Positions 1 to 8,126 of a DNA stretch of 64,000 nucleotides are shown piece by piece; position 1 is the first letter of the stretch, and each line of letters starts with the position of its first letter. The notes below the pieces were generated by a model, which worked only from the letters and a program-made list of their open reading frames with translations, had not been told where the DNA came from and searched no databases. The position numbers and the translations under genes are program-made. This stretch comes from Mycobacterium sp. DL99 (lineage in GTDB: Bacteria > Actinomycetota > Actinomycetes > Mycobacteriales > Mycobacteriaceae). The DNA lies in assembly GCF_004762045.1 (NCBI RefSeq), contig NZ_SJOM01000007.1:6101565-6165564 (forward strand), in the 5' to 3' direction.

Positions 1-684
1 TTCTTTTTCGTTCTCCCCCGATGGCATGAGCTCGTCGGCGATACCTCGCCCACGCTCGGGCTGATCCTGCGCATCGTCACCGGGGTGCTGATCGGTCTCG
101 CGGCCCTGCCCGTGGTGTTCACCTTGCAGCGGACCAAGCGTCCCGAATTGGCCACCCCGGAGTTGGCGCTGCGCCTGCGGACCGCCTCGATCTCCCTGCA
201 TGTGGCGGCGGCAGTGCTGATCGTCGGTACCGCGGTCTCCGAGATCTGGTTGTCACTGGACAGCTTCGGGCCGTGGCTGTTCGGGATATACGGCGCCGCC
301 GCCGCGATCGCCCTGCTCGGCATCTTCAGCTTCTACCTGGCGTTTGTCGCCGAACTGCCGCCCCCGCCGCCGAAGCCGGTCAAGACCCGCGAGAAGGCCG
401 AGCGCCGCGGGCGCACGAAGGCCGGCGCCGAGGCTGATGCCGATGAGGCTGCCGACGCGGACGAGGTCGAGGAGACCGAAGAGGCTCCCGCAGCTGACGC
501 TGACGCAGAAGAGACCGAGGCGGAGCCAGAGGCTGAGGAAGACGAAGCTTCCGAAGAGGCCGAAGAGGCCACCGAGGACGAGGAGCCGGCGGGCGCATCT
601 CTGCGTAACCGGCGGCCGTCCAGCAAGAGCGGCACCAAGCGGCGGGGCTTGCGCTCGCGCGGCGAAGTCGCCACCGAAGACTGA
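1..684 (+). CDS. Membrane protein with acidic C-terminal tail (5' truncated)
   Basis: The reading frame is open from base 1, so the true start lies outside the window. The visible part has three hydrophobic stretches (about residues 20-40, 60-82 and 95-117). A Pro-rich hinge follows, then a long tail made almost only of Ala, Glu and Asp, closing with a basic stretch rich in Arg, Ser and Lys. The tail is probably cytoplasmic and disordered. It resembles mycobacterial conserved membrane proteins of unknown role (possibly DUF2561), but I cannot name it. It lies 52 bp upstream of the protease gene on the same strand. Confidence 0.75.
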   Translation, partial: FFFVLPRWHELVGDTSPTLGLILRIVTGVLIGLAALPVVFTLQRTKRPELATPELALRLRTASISLHVAAAVLIVGTAVSEIWLSLDSFGPWLFGIYGAAAAIALLGIFSFYLAFVAELPPPPPKPVKTREKAERRGRTKAGAEADADEAADADEVEETEEAPAADADAEETEAEPEAEEDEASEEAEEATEDEEPAGASLRNRRPSSKSGTKRRGLRSRGEVATED

Positions 685-736
685 CACACACACCAATCGC
701 GTCGACATCGGGTTCTTGCCCAGCCAAGATGGGTAC

Positions 737-1759
737 ATGAGCAAAGTGGGCTCACATTCGTTCAAAGTGATTGTCGCGGCGGCCCTTGCCGCCGCGGCTG
801 CCGTCGTCGCCCCGTCAGCACCTGCCGGTGCCGCACCCGGTGACCCGGAGGCCGTGGCCACCCAGATCGAACCATCGGTGGCGCGCATCGATACCCGAGT
901 GGATTACCAGCAGGCCTACGGCATCGGCACCGGCATCGTGCTGTCCCCGAGCGGCGAGGTGCTGACCAACTATCACGTCGTCCAAGGGGCCAACTCGATC
1001 AGCGCCACCGTCGGCGGCCAGAGTTTCCCCGCCGACCTGGTCGGCTACGACCGTCAGAACGACATCGCGGTGCTGCAGCTGCACGGAGCGGCCGGGCTGC
1101 CACCGGCCCCGATCGGCGATTCGAGGGTGCTGGCACCGGGTCAGCCGGTGGTCGCGCTCGGCAATGCCGGGGGCAGCGGCGCGCCGCTGACCCGCGAGAT
1201 CGGCACCGTCAGCGCGTTCAACCGGACCGTCAACGCCGAAGACGAGCTGACCGGCACCAGCGATGAGATCAACGGGCTGTTCGAGTTCGCCGCACCGGTC
1301 CGCGCCGGCGATTCAGGTGGCCCGGTCGTCAACGATGCCGGCCAGGTCGTCGGCATGACGACAGCCGCGTCGGTGAACTTCCGAATGGGTCCCGGCGGCA
1401 AGGGATTCGCGATCCCGATCAATGACGCGATGGGCATCGCCGGACAGATCCGCGCCCGCATCCCGTCACCCTCGGTGCACATCGGACCGCCGACCATGCT
1501 CGGCGTCGGGGTGCGCACCGCACAGCGCCAGAACGGCGGCGTGATCGTCCAGGACGTCATTCCCGGCGGACCGGCAGAAGCGGCCGGCCTGATCCCGGGC
1601 GACCTGCTCACCAACATCGAGGGCGCCCGGCTGGATTCGGCCCGCACCCTGACGCTGGTTCTCGATCAGCACTACCCGGGCGACGTCGTGGGCCTGACGT
1701 GGCTGGACCAGGCCGGCCAGCAACGCACCGGCAAGGCCACGCTCGCCGCTGGGCCGTAA
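737..1759 (+). CDS. Secreted trypsin-like serine protease with PDZ domain (PepA-like)
   Basis: This 340-residue HtrA/S1C-type protease resembles M. tuberculosis PepA. Residues 1-33 form an Ala-rich signal peptide. The chymotrypsin fold carries a clear triad: His80 in TNYHVV, Asp109 in NDIAVLQL and Ser193 in GDSGGPV. A C-terminal PDZ domain (about 245-335) has the GGPAEAAGL carboxylate-binding region. The frame is open further upstream, but ATG 737 is the first start that gives a signal peptide directly. It should act in the cell-wall space on envelope or misfolded proteins. The PucR gene begins 3 nt after its stop, so the two may be cotranscribed. Confidence 0.9.
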   Translation: MSKVGSHSFKVIVAAALAAAAAVVAPSAPAGAAPGDPEAVATQIEPSVARIDTRVDYQQAYGIGTGIVLSPSGEVLTNYHVVQGANSISATVGGQSFPADLVGYDRQNDIAVLQLHGAAGLPPAPIGDSRVLAPGQPVVALGNAGGSGAPLTREIGTVSAFNRTVNAEDELTGTSDEINGLFEFAAPVRAGDSGGPVVNDAGQVVGMTTAASVNFRMGPGGKGFAIPINDAMGIAGQIRARIPSPSVHIGPPTMLGVGVRTAQRQNGGVIVQDVIPGGPAEAAGLIPGDLLTNIEGARLDSARTLTLVLDQHYPGDVVGLTWLDQAGQQRTGKATLAAGP

Positions 1760-1762
1760 TCC

Positions 1763-3298
1763 GTGGTCACACTGGACCGCCTGATCAACGTCCTGGGCGG
1801 CTACGGGGTGCGGCTGCGCGCCCCGGCAAATGGAACCTCCCCGGCGCCGCGCTCGACCGAGTTGCGCAGCGTCGTGATGCACGAACCCGGCCAGGTGATC
1901 GGCGACGTCCTGCTGGCGGTCGGGGCCACCTCGGTCGCCGAGGCGGTGCGGTGGGCCTCGGCGGCGCGCGCCGTGGTGGTGCTGGTGCGCGGTGCGCACA
2001 CCCCCGACGACGACGAGCCGGTCGCCGACGACCGCATCGCGGTGATGACGGTGGAACCCGAAGTCTCCTGGAGCGAGCTGGCGGCCGTGGTCTACGGCGT
2101 GGTGTTGGAGGGCCGGGAGACCGAATCCGGGCGCGGCCCAACCGATTTGTTCGCGCTGGCCGACAGCCTGGCCGATGCGGTGGGCGGCTCGGTCACCATC
2201 GAGGACCGGCGCAGTTCGGTGCTGGCGTACTCGCGGCTGCAACAGCACGCCGATCCGGCCCGCGCCGAGACGATCCTGAGCCGCGGGGCACCGGAACGGC
2301 TCCGCTCCCTGTTCGAAGCCCGCGGGGTGTTCCGGCATCTGGCCGAATCCGACGAGCCGATATTCGTCGAAGGCGACGAGGAGCGCGGCCTGACCGGCCG
2401 GATGGTGGTGGCCGCCCGTGCCGGTCGCGAACTACTCGGCTCGATCTGGGTGACGTGTGCCGAGCCACTGCCCGACGCGCGCCGGGCCGCACTGGCCGAC
2501 GGCGCTCGCATGGTCGCCCTGCACCTACTGCGTTCGCGCGCCAGCGCCGACCTGGAACGTCAGGTGGAGTCGGAACTCGTCATCCGCCTACTCGAGGGTG
2601 CCGCCGACGCCACCACGGCGGCCAGCCGGCTCGGTCTGCCGCAGACACCGCTCCGCGTGATCGCGCTGCGGGCCCAGACCACCGACGAGCGGCACGCCGC
2701 GCTGCTGCTGGCATTCGAGCGAGCGACCGCCGGCTTCGGCTGGTCACGTCCCGGCCGCAGCGCCCTGGCCGGCAACACCGTCTACACCGTGCTGCCCGGC
2801 GCCGAGGCCGAGGCCGCCAGCAACTGGGTGACGGGATTACGCGCCGCGCTGCCCGAGCGGGTGACCGTACTGGCCGGGATCAGTGGTCCCGCCATCGCCG
2901 CTGAGCTGGCGTTGGCCCGCAGCGAGGCCGACGAGTGCCTGGCGTTGCACGAAGTGCGGCGTGAGGGTCCGGCGCCGGTCTACGACGAGGCCTGGGACGA
3001 GATCCTGCTGCAGCGGCTTCGGATCGCGGCCCGCTCCGGCCGTGCCCCGCAGCGCGGTCCGGTCGCCGAGTTGCGGGCCCACGACCAGGCCCACGGCACG
3101 CAGTACGCGGGGACGTTACGGGCCTGGCTGGAGGCCCAGGGCGATCTGGCCGAGGCCGGCCGCGCACTCGGCGTCCACGAGAACACCGTGCGCTACCGGC
3201 TGCGCAAGATGGTCGAGCTGACCCAGCTCGACCTGGACGACGCCCGCAAGCGGTTGGCGATGATGATCGAACTGGCCGCCACCGAAGAATTGTCGTAG
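1763..3298 (+). CDS. PucR/CdaR-family transcriptional regulator
   Basis: This 511-residue protein has the PucR layout: an N-terminal sensor region, a central GGDEF-like fold and a C-terminal PucR-type helix-turn-helix (about 455-500, containing GVHENTVRYRLRKM). Such proteins usually control amino-acid or purine catabolism genes beside them. The GTG start at 1763 lies directly behind the protease stop. The next gene is a DadA-like amino-acid oxidase, and an inverted repeat sits at this gene's stop codon, so local control of the oxidase is likely. The ligand is not known. Confidence 0.88.
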   Translation: MVTLDRLINVLGGYGVRLRAPANGTSPAPRSTELRSVVMHEPGQVIGDVLLAVGATSVAEAVRWASAARAVVVLVRGAHTPDDDEPVADDRIAVMTVEPEVSWSELAAVVYGVVLEGRETESGRGPTDLFALADSLADAVGGSVTIEDRRSSVLAYSRLQQHADPARAETILSRGAPERLRSLFEARGVFRHLAESDEPIFVEGDEERGLTGRMVVAARAGRELLGSIWVTCAEPLPDARRAALADGARMVALHLLRSRASADLERQVESELVIRLLEGAADATTAASRLGLPQTPLRVIALRAQTTDERHAALLLAFERATAGFGWSRPGRSALAGNTVYTVLPGAEAEAASNWVTGLRAALPERVTVLAGISGPAIAAELALARSEADECLALHEVRREGPAPVYDEAWDEILLQRLRIAARSGRAPQRGPVAELRAHDQAHGTQYAGTLRAWLEAQGDLAEAGRALGVHENTVRYRLRKMVELTQLDLDDARKRLAMMIELAATEELS

Positions 3299-3327
3299 TT
3301 CGACAATCACGCCCCTACTGTTTGTCG
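3290..3327 (+). promoter_or_regulatory. Candidate PucR operator upstream of the DadA-like gene
   Basis: TTGTCG-N5-CGACAA is a perfect 6-bp inverted repeat at 3290-3306 that overlaps the pucR stop codon. A third TTGTCG half-site follows at 3322-3327, 46 bp before the oxidase start. Position and symmetry suggest a regulator site, and the adjacent PucR protein is the obvious candidate. Binding is inferred only. Confidence 0.5.
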
Positions 3328-3372
3328 AGATCCTGCAAACGCGAAACGCCTGGTCGGCCTCACCATGGGGGC

Positions 3373-4623
3373 ATGGATGGGCTGGAGCGTATTGACGGCG
3401 GACCGCGATCAGCGGTCGTCGTGGGTGCGGGCATCGTCGGCCTGTCCACAGCATGGTTTCTGCAGGAACGCGGGGTCGAGGTCACCGTTGTCGACCGCCG
3501 CGGCGTGGCGGCAGGCGCGTCGTGGGGCAATGCCGGCTGGGTTTCTCCGACGCTGACCATCCCGCTCAACGACCCGGCCGTGCTGCGCGATGGCCTGCGG
3601 TCACTGTTCGATCCGACCGCGCCCCTGCATATCCCGCTGACCTCGGGGCCCCGACTGCTGGCATTCCTGGCCCGGTTCGCCATGAATTGCCGGCTCTCGA
3701 CGTGGACCAGGGTCGCGAAAGCCAATGTGCCGCTCAACGAGGAGTGCCTCGAGGCTTACGACGTACTGACATCCAACGGGGTATCGGTACCCACCACCGA
3801 CGGCCCGATCACGGCACTGTTCGAAACGGCCCAACAGGCCGAACATCTCATGACCGAGCTGCGCCGGATGGCCGCGGTCGGACAGACCGTGACCGTGACC
3901 GGCCTGTCCGGTGAAACGCTGCGCCAGCATGTGCCGGTGGCATCGGCGGTGATCACCGCGGGCATCAACGTGGAGGGCCAGCGCTTCGTGGACCCGGGCC
4001 GGTTCGTGCAGGCCCTCGGCGATGCCGTCGTCGACAGGGGCGCCGAGTTGGTCATCGGCGAGGTCACCGACGTTCGGGCCGAGGGCGCCGGCGTGAACGT
4101 GGATATGGCGGATCGTTCCCTGCGGGCCGACACCGCGGTGATCGCCACCGGCGCATGGCTGTCGAAACTGGCCAAGCCCTGGGTCCGCACGCCGGTGCAG
4201 GCGGGACGCGGCTACTCGTTCACGGTGCCGGTCCACCACCCGATTCTCGGGCCCATCTACCTGCCTGACGCGCGCGTGGCCTGCACGCCGTACCAGGGCG
4301 GGCTTCGGGTGGCCGGAACCATGGAATTCCGTTCCCCCGACGATCCGCTGCAACCGCCCCGGGTCGACGCGATCGTCGCTTCCGCCGCCCCACTGCTCGA
4401 CGGCGTGGACTGGGAGGCCCGCACCGACGTCTGGGTGGGCCCGCGTCCGGTCACCCCGGACGGGCGCCCGCTGATCGGTGAAGTGGCACAAGGCATCTAC
4501 GTGGCGGGCGGCCACGGCATGTGGGGCCTGGCCCACGGCCCGGTCACCGGCCGGCTACTTGCCGAACACATCACCACCGGAAAACAACCCGAAGCCTTAC
4601 GGGAATTCGACCCGCTGCGCTGA
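3373..4623 (+). CDS. FAD-dependent D-amino-acid dehydrogenase/oxidase (DadA-like)
   Basis: This 416-residue DAO-family flavoprotein has an N-terminal Rossmann signature (VVVGAGIVGLSTA), the DadA-type SWGNAGWVSP segment and a C-terminal FAD-binding stretch (YVAGGHGMWGLAHGP) typical of DadA relatives. It should deaminate D-amino acids or related secondary amines. I chose ATG 3373 because it is the start nearest to the Rossmann fold; an in-frame GTG lies at 3322. The gene follows a PucR regulator and a candidate operator, which fits inducible amino-acid catabolism. The exact substrate cannot be read from sequence. Confidence 0.85.
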   Translation: MDGLERIDGGPRSAVVVGAGIVGLSTAWFLQERGVEVTVVDRRGVAAGASWGNAGWVSPTLTIPLNDPAVLRDGLRSLFDPTAPLHIPLTSGPRLLAFLARFAMNCRLSTWTRVAKANVPLNEECLEAYDVLTSNGVSVPTTDGPITALFETAQQAEHLMTELRRMAAVGQTVTVTGLSGETLRQHVPVASAVITAGINVEGQRFVDPGRFVQALGDAVVDRGAELVIGEVTDVRAEGAGVNVDMADRSLRADTAVIATGAWLSKLAKPWVRTPVQAGRGYSFTVPVHHPILGPIYLPDARVACTPYQGGLRVAGTMEFRSPDDPLQPPRVDAIVASAAPLLDGVDWEARTDVWVGPRPVTPDGRPLIGEVAQGIYVAGGHGMWGLAHGPVTGRLLAEHITTGKQPEALREFDPLR

Positions 4624-4655
4624 CGGCCCACGACATTGCCCTGACGGGCCAACAA

Positions 4656-4692
4656 GCCGTCAGGGGCGGCGCGCAAACCCGCCCCTGACGGC
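4656..4692 (+). terminator. GC-rich hairpin after the DadA-like gene
   Basis: The 14-base arms 4656-4669 and 4679-4692 (GCCGTCAGGGGCGG and its complement) pair perfectly around a 9-base loop. There is no U-tract, as is common in mycobacterial intrinsic terminators. It ends 28 bp before the next gene, so it could also be an attenuator or leader structure for that gene. Confidence 0.6.
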
Positions 4693-4720
4693 ATATCCGC
4701 CTCATCGGAAGGAAACCACA

Positions 4721-5185
4721 ATGACTGTCAGCCAACGTATTTGGTTGTCCCCACAGGCCTACGAGCGCCTGCAGACCGAGTTGTCGGCGCTGCGGGACCT
4801 GATCTCGACCGAAGCCCCGTCCGACTCGGACGAGAACCAGGTGGCTGTCCAGCGGGCCCGCCAGACCCGCATCCAGCAGATCCATGATCAGCTGCTCAAC
4901 GCTGTGGTGGGCGAGACGCCACCCGACGACGGGGTGGCCGAGCCGGGAATGGTGCTGACCGTGCGCTACGACGAGACCAACGAGGTCGAGACGTTCCTGC
5001 TGGGCATCCGCGGCGCCGAATACGGCGATCTGGAGGTCTATTCGGTGAACTCACCGCTGGGCGAGGCCATCGTCGGCGCGCGCCCCGGCGAGCAGCGCCA
5101 CTACCCGGTACCCAGCGGCGAGGCCGTGCCCGTCACCCTGATCAGCGCGGTGCCGTTCGGGATGCACCTGTCAACCGCGGGGTAG
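4721..5185 (+). CDS. GreA/GreB-family transcription factor paralogue (Rv3788-like)
   Basis: This 154-residue protein has a short helical N-terminal part (about 10-68) instead of the full Gre coiled coil, followed by the Gre C-terminal fold (about 75-150; GMVLTVRYD, SPLGEAIVGARPGE). The combination resembles M. tuberculosis Rv3788, which binds near the RNA polymerase secondary channel and inhibits transcription rather than stimulating RNA cleavage. The tip acidic pair of true Gre factors is not evident, consistent with an inhibitory paralogue. ATG 4721 is preceded by GGAAGGAAA. A TetR gene follows closely. Confidence 0.82.
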   Translation: MTVSQRIWLSPQAYERLQTELSALRDLISTEAPSDSDENQVAVQRARQTRIQQIHDQLLNAVVGETPPDDGVAEPGMVLTVRYDETNEVETFLLGIRGAEYGDLEVYSVNSPLGEAIVGARPGEQRHYPVPSGEAVPVTLISAVPFGMHLSTAG

Positions 5186-5198
5186 GGTGCGCGCGCCT

Positions 5199-5210
5199 TA
5201 CTCTGTCCGA
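5199..5210 (+). promoter_or_regulatory. Leaderless -10 box for the TetR gene
   Basis: TACTCT at 5199-5204 matches the mycobacterial TANNNT -10 consensus and sits 6 nt before ATG 5211. This supports transcription starting at the ATG. Confidence 0.5.
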
Positions 5211-5786
5211 ATGGCAGGCGAACGCAAGGGCACGCCCGGCAGCTTGACCGCCGATGACTGGATCCAGGCCGGGTACGCCCTGCTCGCCTCCGACGGGATG
5301 CGGGCGCTGAAGATCGAGCGACTCTGCGAGCAGATCGGCGCCACCAGGGGCAGCTTCTACTGGCACTTCACCGACATGAAGGGCTACCGGGCCGCGCTGG
5401 TGGCGTCGTGGAATGCGTTCCTGGAGCAGGACCGTCGCTCGCTGGCCGAACTCGAAGATCTGCCGCCGCGCGAACGGCTGTCGCAAATGATGAAGCAACT
5501 GCTCAGCCCGCAGCACTGGACCTTGGAACGCGCGATGCGGGAATGGGCCAGGTCCGACGACGTCGCCGCGGCCAACGTGCGGGCGGCCGATCACCGGGTC
5601 CTGGTCGCCGTCACCAAGGCCTACCTCGACTACGGGTTCAGCCCCGAGGACGCGGCCCTGCGCGGCCAGGCCACTTTCGCGACGGGTATCGGGGTGCTGC
5701 ATCTCATGGACTCAGCCGATGCCCTGACCGCCGCCGACCGCTCCGAACGATTCCTGGACCTCATGCTGGGGACACCCACGGCCTGA
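5211..5786 (+). CDS. TetR-family transcriptional regulator
   Basis: This 191-residue protein has a TetR N-terminal DNA-binding region at about residues 13-60, including the recognition-helix stretch ATRGSFYWHF. The rest is an all-helical ligand-binding domain. ATG 5211 is preferred over the in-frame GTG 5187 because a leaderless-type -10 box lies 6 nt upstream. The gene converges on the polD1-ligC1 operon with only 6 bp between the stops. No palindrome was seen nearby, so its target is unknown. Confidence 0.87.
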   Translation: MAGERKGTPGSLTADDWIQAGYALLASDGMRALKIERLCEQIGATRGSFYWHFTDMKGYRAALVASWNAFLEQDRRSLAELEDLPPRERLSQMMKQLLSPQHWTLERAMREWARSDDVAAANVRAADHRVLVAVTKAYLDYGFSPEDAALRGQATFATGIGVLHLMDSADALTAADRSERFLDLMLGTPTA

Positions 5787-5792
5787 GGTCCA

Positions 5793-6836
5793 CTACTTGG
5801 GATTCCCATCCTCGTCCCAGTTCTCGGCGACTTTCTTGCTCGGCTGCACCCGGGGCGGCTCACCCGGCATCTTCGGATAGTTCGGCGGGTACGGCAGATC
5901 CCCCAGGCCACGTTCCTCATCGGCGGCCACCAGGTCCAGCAGTGGCTGCAGCGACTGTTTCCCGGAGCCGATGCCGGCCCACGGATCCTCGCGCCCGGCA
6001 AGGAAATCCACTGCGGTGGTGATCGTGTAGTCGTCGGGGTCGGCGTCGCGCAGCTCATCCCACGACAACGGCATCGAGACCGTGGCGATCGGGGTCTTGC
6101 GGGCCGAATAGGCCGAGGCGAACGTGCGGTCGCGGGCGTTCTGGTTGTAGTCGATGAACAGCCGCTCGCCCCGCTCCTCCTTCCACCACGAGGTGGTCAC
6201 CGCATCGGGGGCCCGGCGTTCCACCTCACGGGCCAAGGCGATCCCGGCCCGGCGCACCGCGATGAAATCCCAGTCGGTCAAGATCGGCAGGAAAATGTGC
6301 ACGCCGCGGCCGCCTGAGGTCTTCGGATAGCCGACCAGGCCCAGTTCGTCGAGCAGCGGCTTGAGCACATCGCAGGCCACCGAGGCGGCCTCGGCGAACC
6401 CGGTGCCCGGCTGCGGGTCCAGGTCGATGCGCAGCTCGTCGGGGTGCTCGGTGTCCGGGCACCGAACCTGCCAGGGGTGCAACGTGATCGTGCCCATCTG
6501 CGCGGCCCACGCGATCGCGGCGGGGTGAGTCACCTTGAGGGCGTCGGCGGTTCGGCCGGACGGGAAGGTGACCGTGCAGGTCTGCAGATAGTCGGGATGC
6601 TTCTGCGGGACCCGCTTCTGATAGATCTCCTCACCCTCGATGCCGTCAGGGAACCGTTGCAGATGCGTCGGCCGGTCCTTCAACAGAGCCACCATCCGGT
6701 CGGCGACGTGCAGGTAGTACTCCATCAACTTGCCCTTGGTCCCGGCGGATCCGAGCTTCGGGTAATACACCTTGTCCGGGTTGGTGAACCGGACCTTGAT
6801 CCCGTCGACATCGAGTTCGGTTGCCGGCGTTGCCAT
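5793..6836 (-). CDS. polD1: LigD-type primase-polymerase PolD1
   Basis: This 347-residue stand-alone polymerase of the archaeo-eukaryotic primase superfamily is homologous to the POL domain of LigD. Visible motifs are RIDLDPQPG (metal-binding Asp pair), the SGGRGVHIFLPI nucleotide-binding segment and a third acidic motif around LTDWDF. In M. smegmatis, PolD1 adds ribonucleotides or deoxyribonucleotides and fills gaps in DNA repair. Its start lies 1 nt after the ligC1 stop, so the two form an operon that supplies a polymerase and a ligase as separate proteins. Confidence 0.9.
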   Translation of the reverse strand: MATPATELDVDGIKVRFTNPDKVYYPKLGSAGTKGKLMEYYLHVADRMVALLKDRPTHLQRFPDGIEGEEIYQKRVPQKHPDYLQTCTVTFPSGRTADALKVTHPAAIAWAAQMGTITLHPWQVRCPDTEHPDELRIDLDPQPGTGFAEAASVACDVLKPLLDELGLVGYPKTSGGRGVHIFLPILTDWDFIAVRRAGIALAREVERRAPDAVTTSWWKEERGERLFIDYNQNARDRTFASAYSARKTPIATVSMPLSWDELRDADPDDYTITTAVDFLAGREDPWAGIGSGKQSLQPLLDLVAADEERGLGDLPYPPNYPKMPGEPPRVQPSKKVAENWDEDGNPK

Positions 6837-6837
6837 C

Positions 6838-7896
6838 TCAGCTGTCTCCCTCTAGGACGTCGTACAGGTCGTAGTTCAGCGGCACGTCGAGCTGGTCGAA
6901 CGTGCAGCTCGCCGGTTCCCGGTCCGGGCGCCAGCGCAGGAACTTCACCGCGTGCCGGAAGCGTTGCCCGTGAACGGTGTTGCCTTCCATCTGGTCATAG
7001 GCCACCTCGCACACGCGCTCGGGGCGCACCGGAATCCAGCGCTTGTCGGCGGCCGAGTTCCAGCGGCTCGGGTCGCCCTCGCGGACTTCATCGCCCTCCC
7101 GCAGCGGTTCCAGGTCGGCCAGCAGCTTGACCCGATCCTTCACGCTGAACGAGGCTGCGCCACCGACCATCTGCAGCTCACCGTCGGCGCGGTAGAGACC
7201 GAGCAGGATCGAGCCGACGCCCTCGCCGCTCTTGTGGATGCGGTAACCGATCGCCACACAGTCGGCGTCGCGGTGGTGCTTGACCTTCACCATCTCCCGC
7301 TTGCCCGGCAGGTAGGGCCCGTCGAGCTTCTTGGCGATCACCCCGTCGAGCCCGGCCCCCTCGAAGGTCTGCAACCACTGCGCACCGAGTTCGGGATCGG
7401 TGGTGGTCCGCGTGACATGGCACCACTGCTTGGCGTTGACGGCGTCGATCAGCGCCTCGCGGCGCACCCGGAAGGGCTCGTCGAGCAAGGCCCGGTCACC
7501 GGTGGCCAGGGCGTCGAATCCGATGAAGTGCGCGGGGGTCTGTTCGGCGAGCATCCGCACCCTCGTCTCCGCCGGGTGGATGCGCTGCGACAACGACTCC
7601 CAGTCCAGGCGTACCCGGCCGTCGATCTCGCGGGGCACCACCACCTCGCCGTCGAGGACACAGCGGTCGGCGAGTTCGTCACGCAGCGCGTCGAGCAGTT
7701 CGGGGAAGTAGCGCCCGAGTTCCTTCCCGCTGCGCGATTGCAGCACCACCTCGTCGCCGTCACGGAAGGCCAGCGCGCGGAACCCGTCCCATTTCGGCTC
7801 GTAGGACCACACCCCGGCCTCATCGGGCACCTTTACCTGGGCTTTGGCGAGCATCGGTTCGATCGGCGGCACTACGGGTAGGTCCACGGGCTCCAT
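6838..7896 (-). CDS. ligC1: ATP-dependent DNA ligase LigC1
   Basis: This 352-residue minimal ATP-dependent ligase has motif I EPKWDGFR with the AMP-accepting Lys35, LDGEVVV (motif III region), DGVIAKK (motif IV) and KVKHHRDAD (motif V), then an OB-fold with the C-terminal RFRHAVKFLRWRPDR stretch. It seals nicks using ATP and is linked to backup end joining and short-patch repair in mycobacteria. It is first in an operon with polD1. The divergent paralogue ligC2 starts 231 bp away. No Ku gene is present in this window. Confidence 0.92.
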   Translation of the reverse strand: MEPVDLPVVPPIEPMLAKAQVKVPDEAGVWSYEPKWDGFRALAFRDGDEVVLQSRSGKELGRYFPELLDALRDELADRCVLDGEVVVPREIDGRVRLDWESLSQRIHPAETRVRMLAEQTPAHFIGFDALATGDRALLDEPFRVRREALIDAVNAKQWCHVTRTTTDPELGAQWLQTFEGAGLDGVIAKKLDGPYLPGKREMVKVKHHRDADCVAIGYRIHKSGEGVGSILLGLYRADGELQMVGGAASFSVKDRVKLLADLEPLREGDEVREGDPSRWNSAADKRWIPVRPERVCEVAYDQMEGNTVHGQRFRHAVKFLRWRPDREPASCTFDQLDVPLNYDLYDVLEGDS

Positions 7897-8126
7897 CCTG
7901 GTTCATCGGGGTGTCATGGATCTAGACCGCCGCGCCGCCGCCAACTCATCGCACGGATCTGCGGAACAGTCCGGCGGCGGTTGGGACCAGTCACGCTCTG
8001 CTTGACGCATACCCGAAGGGGCCGCCTGAAACCCGGTACTCCCGCTCTTGCCTCGCGACTTGGCCGGACTGCGTAGCGCATACTGAATAGCCGCAAACTG
8101 AAAAGTTCACACCCAGATCCGGATCC
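7897..8126. other. Divergent intergenic region between ligC1 and ligC2
   Basis: This 230-bp gap must hold promoters for both ligase genes. I see no open frame with coding features, no SOS-box-like site (TCGAAC-N4-GTTCGA type) and no RNA gene. The AT-richer stretch at about 8080-8110 is the likely ligC2 promoter region. Confidence 0.5.

Noticed and set aside
430..590. Possible tandem repeat of GAG/GCC-rich units
   Set aside because: It is coding sequence for an Ala/Glu/Asp-rich tail; units are irregular and not a DNA repeat.
1466..2338. Long minus-strand open frame (290 codons) across the protease and PucR genes
   Set aside because: Composition and residue pattern are those of an antisense shadow of GC-rich coding sequence; the plus-strand genes have clear domains.
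7897..8126. SOS box or hidden gene between the two ligase genes
   Set aside because: No LexA-type palindrome and no frame with coding features.
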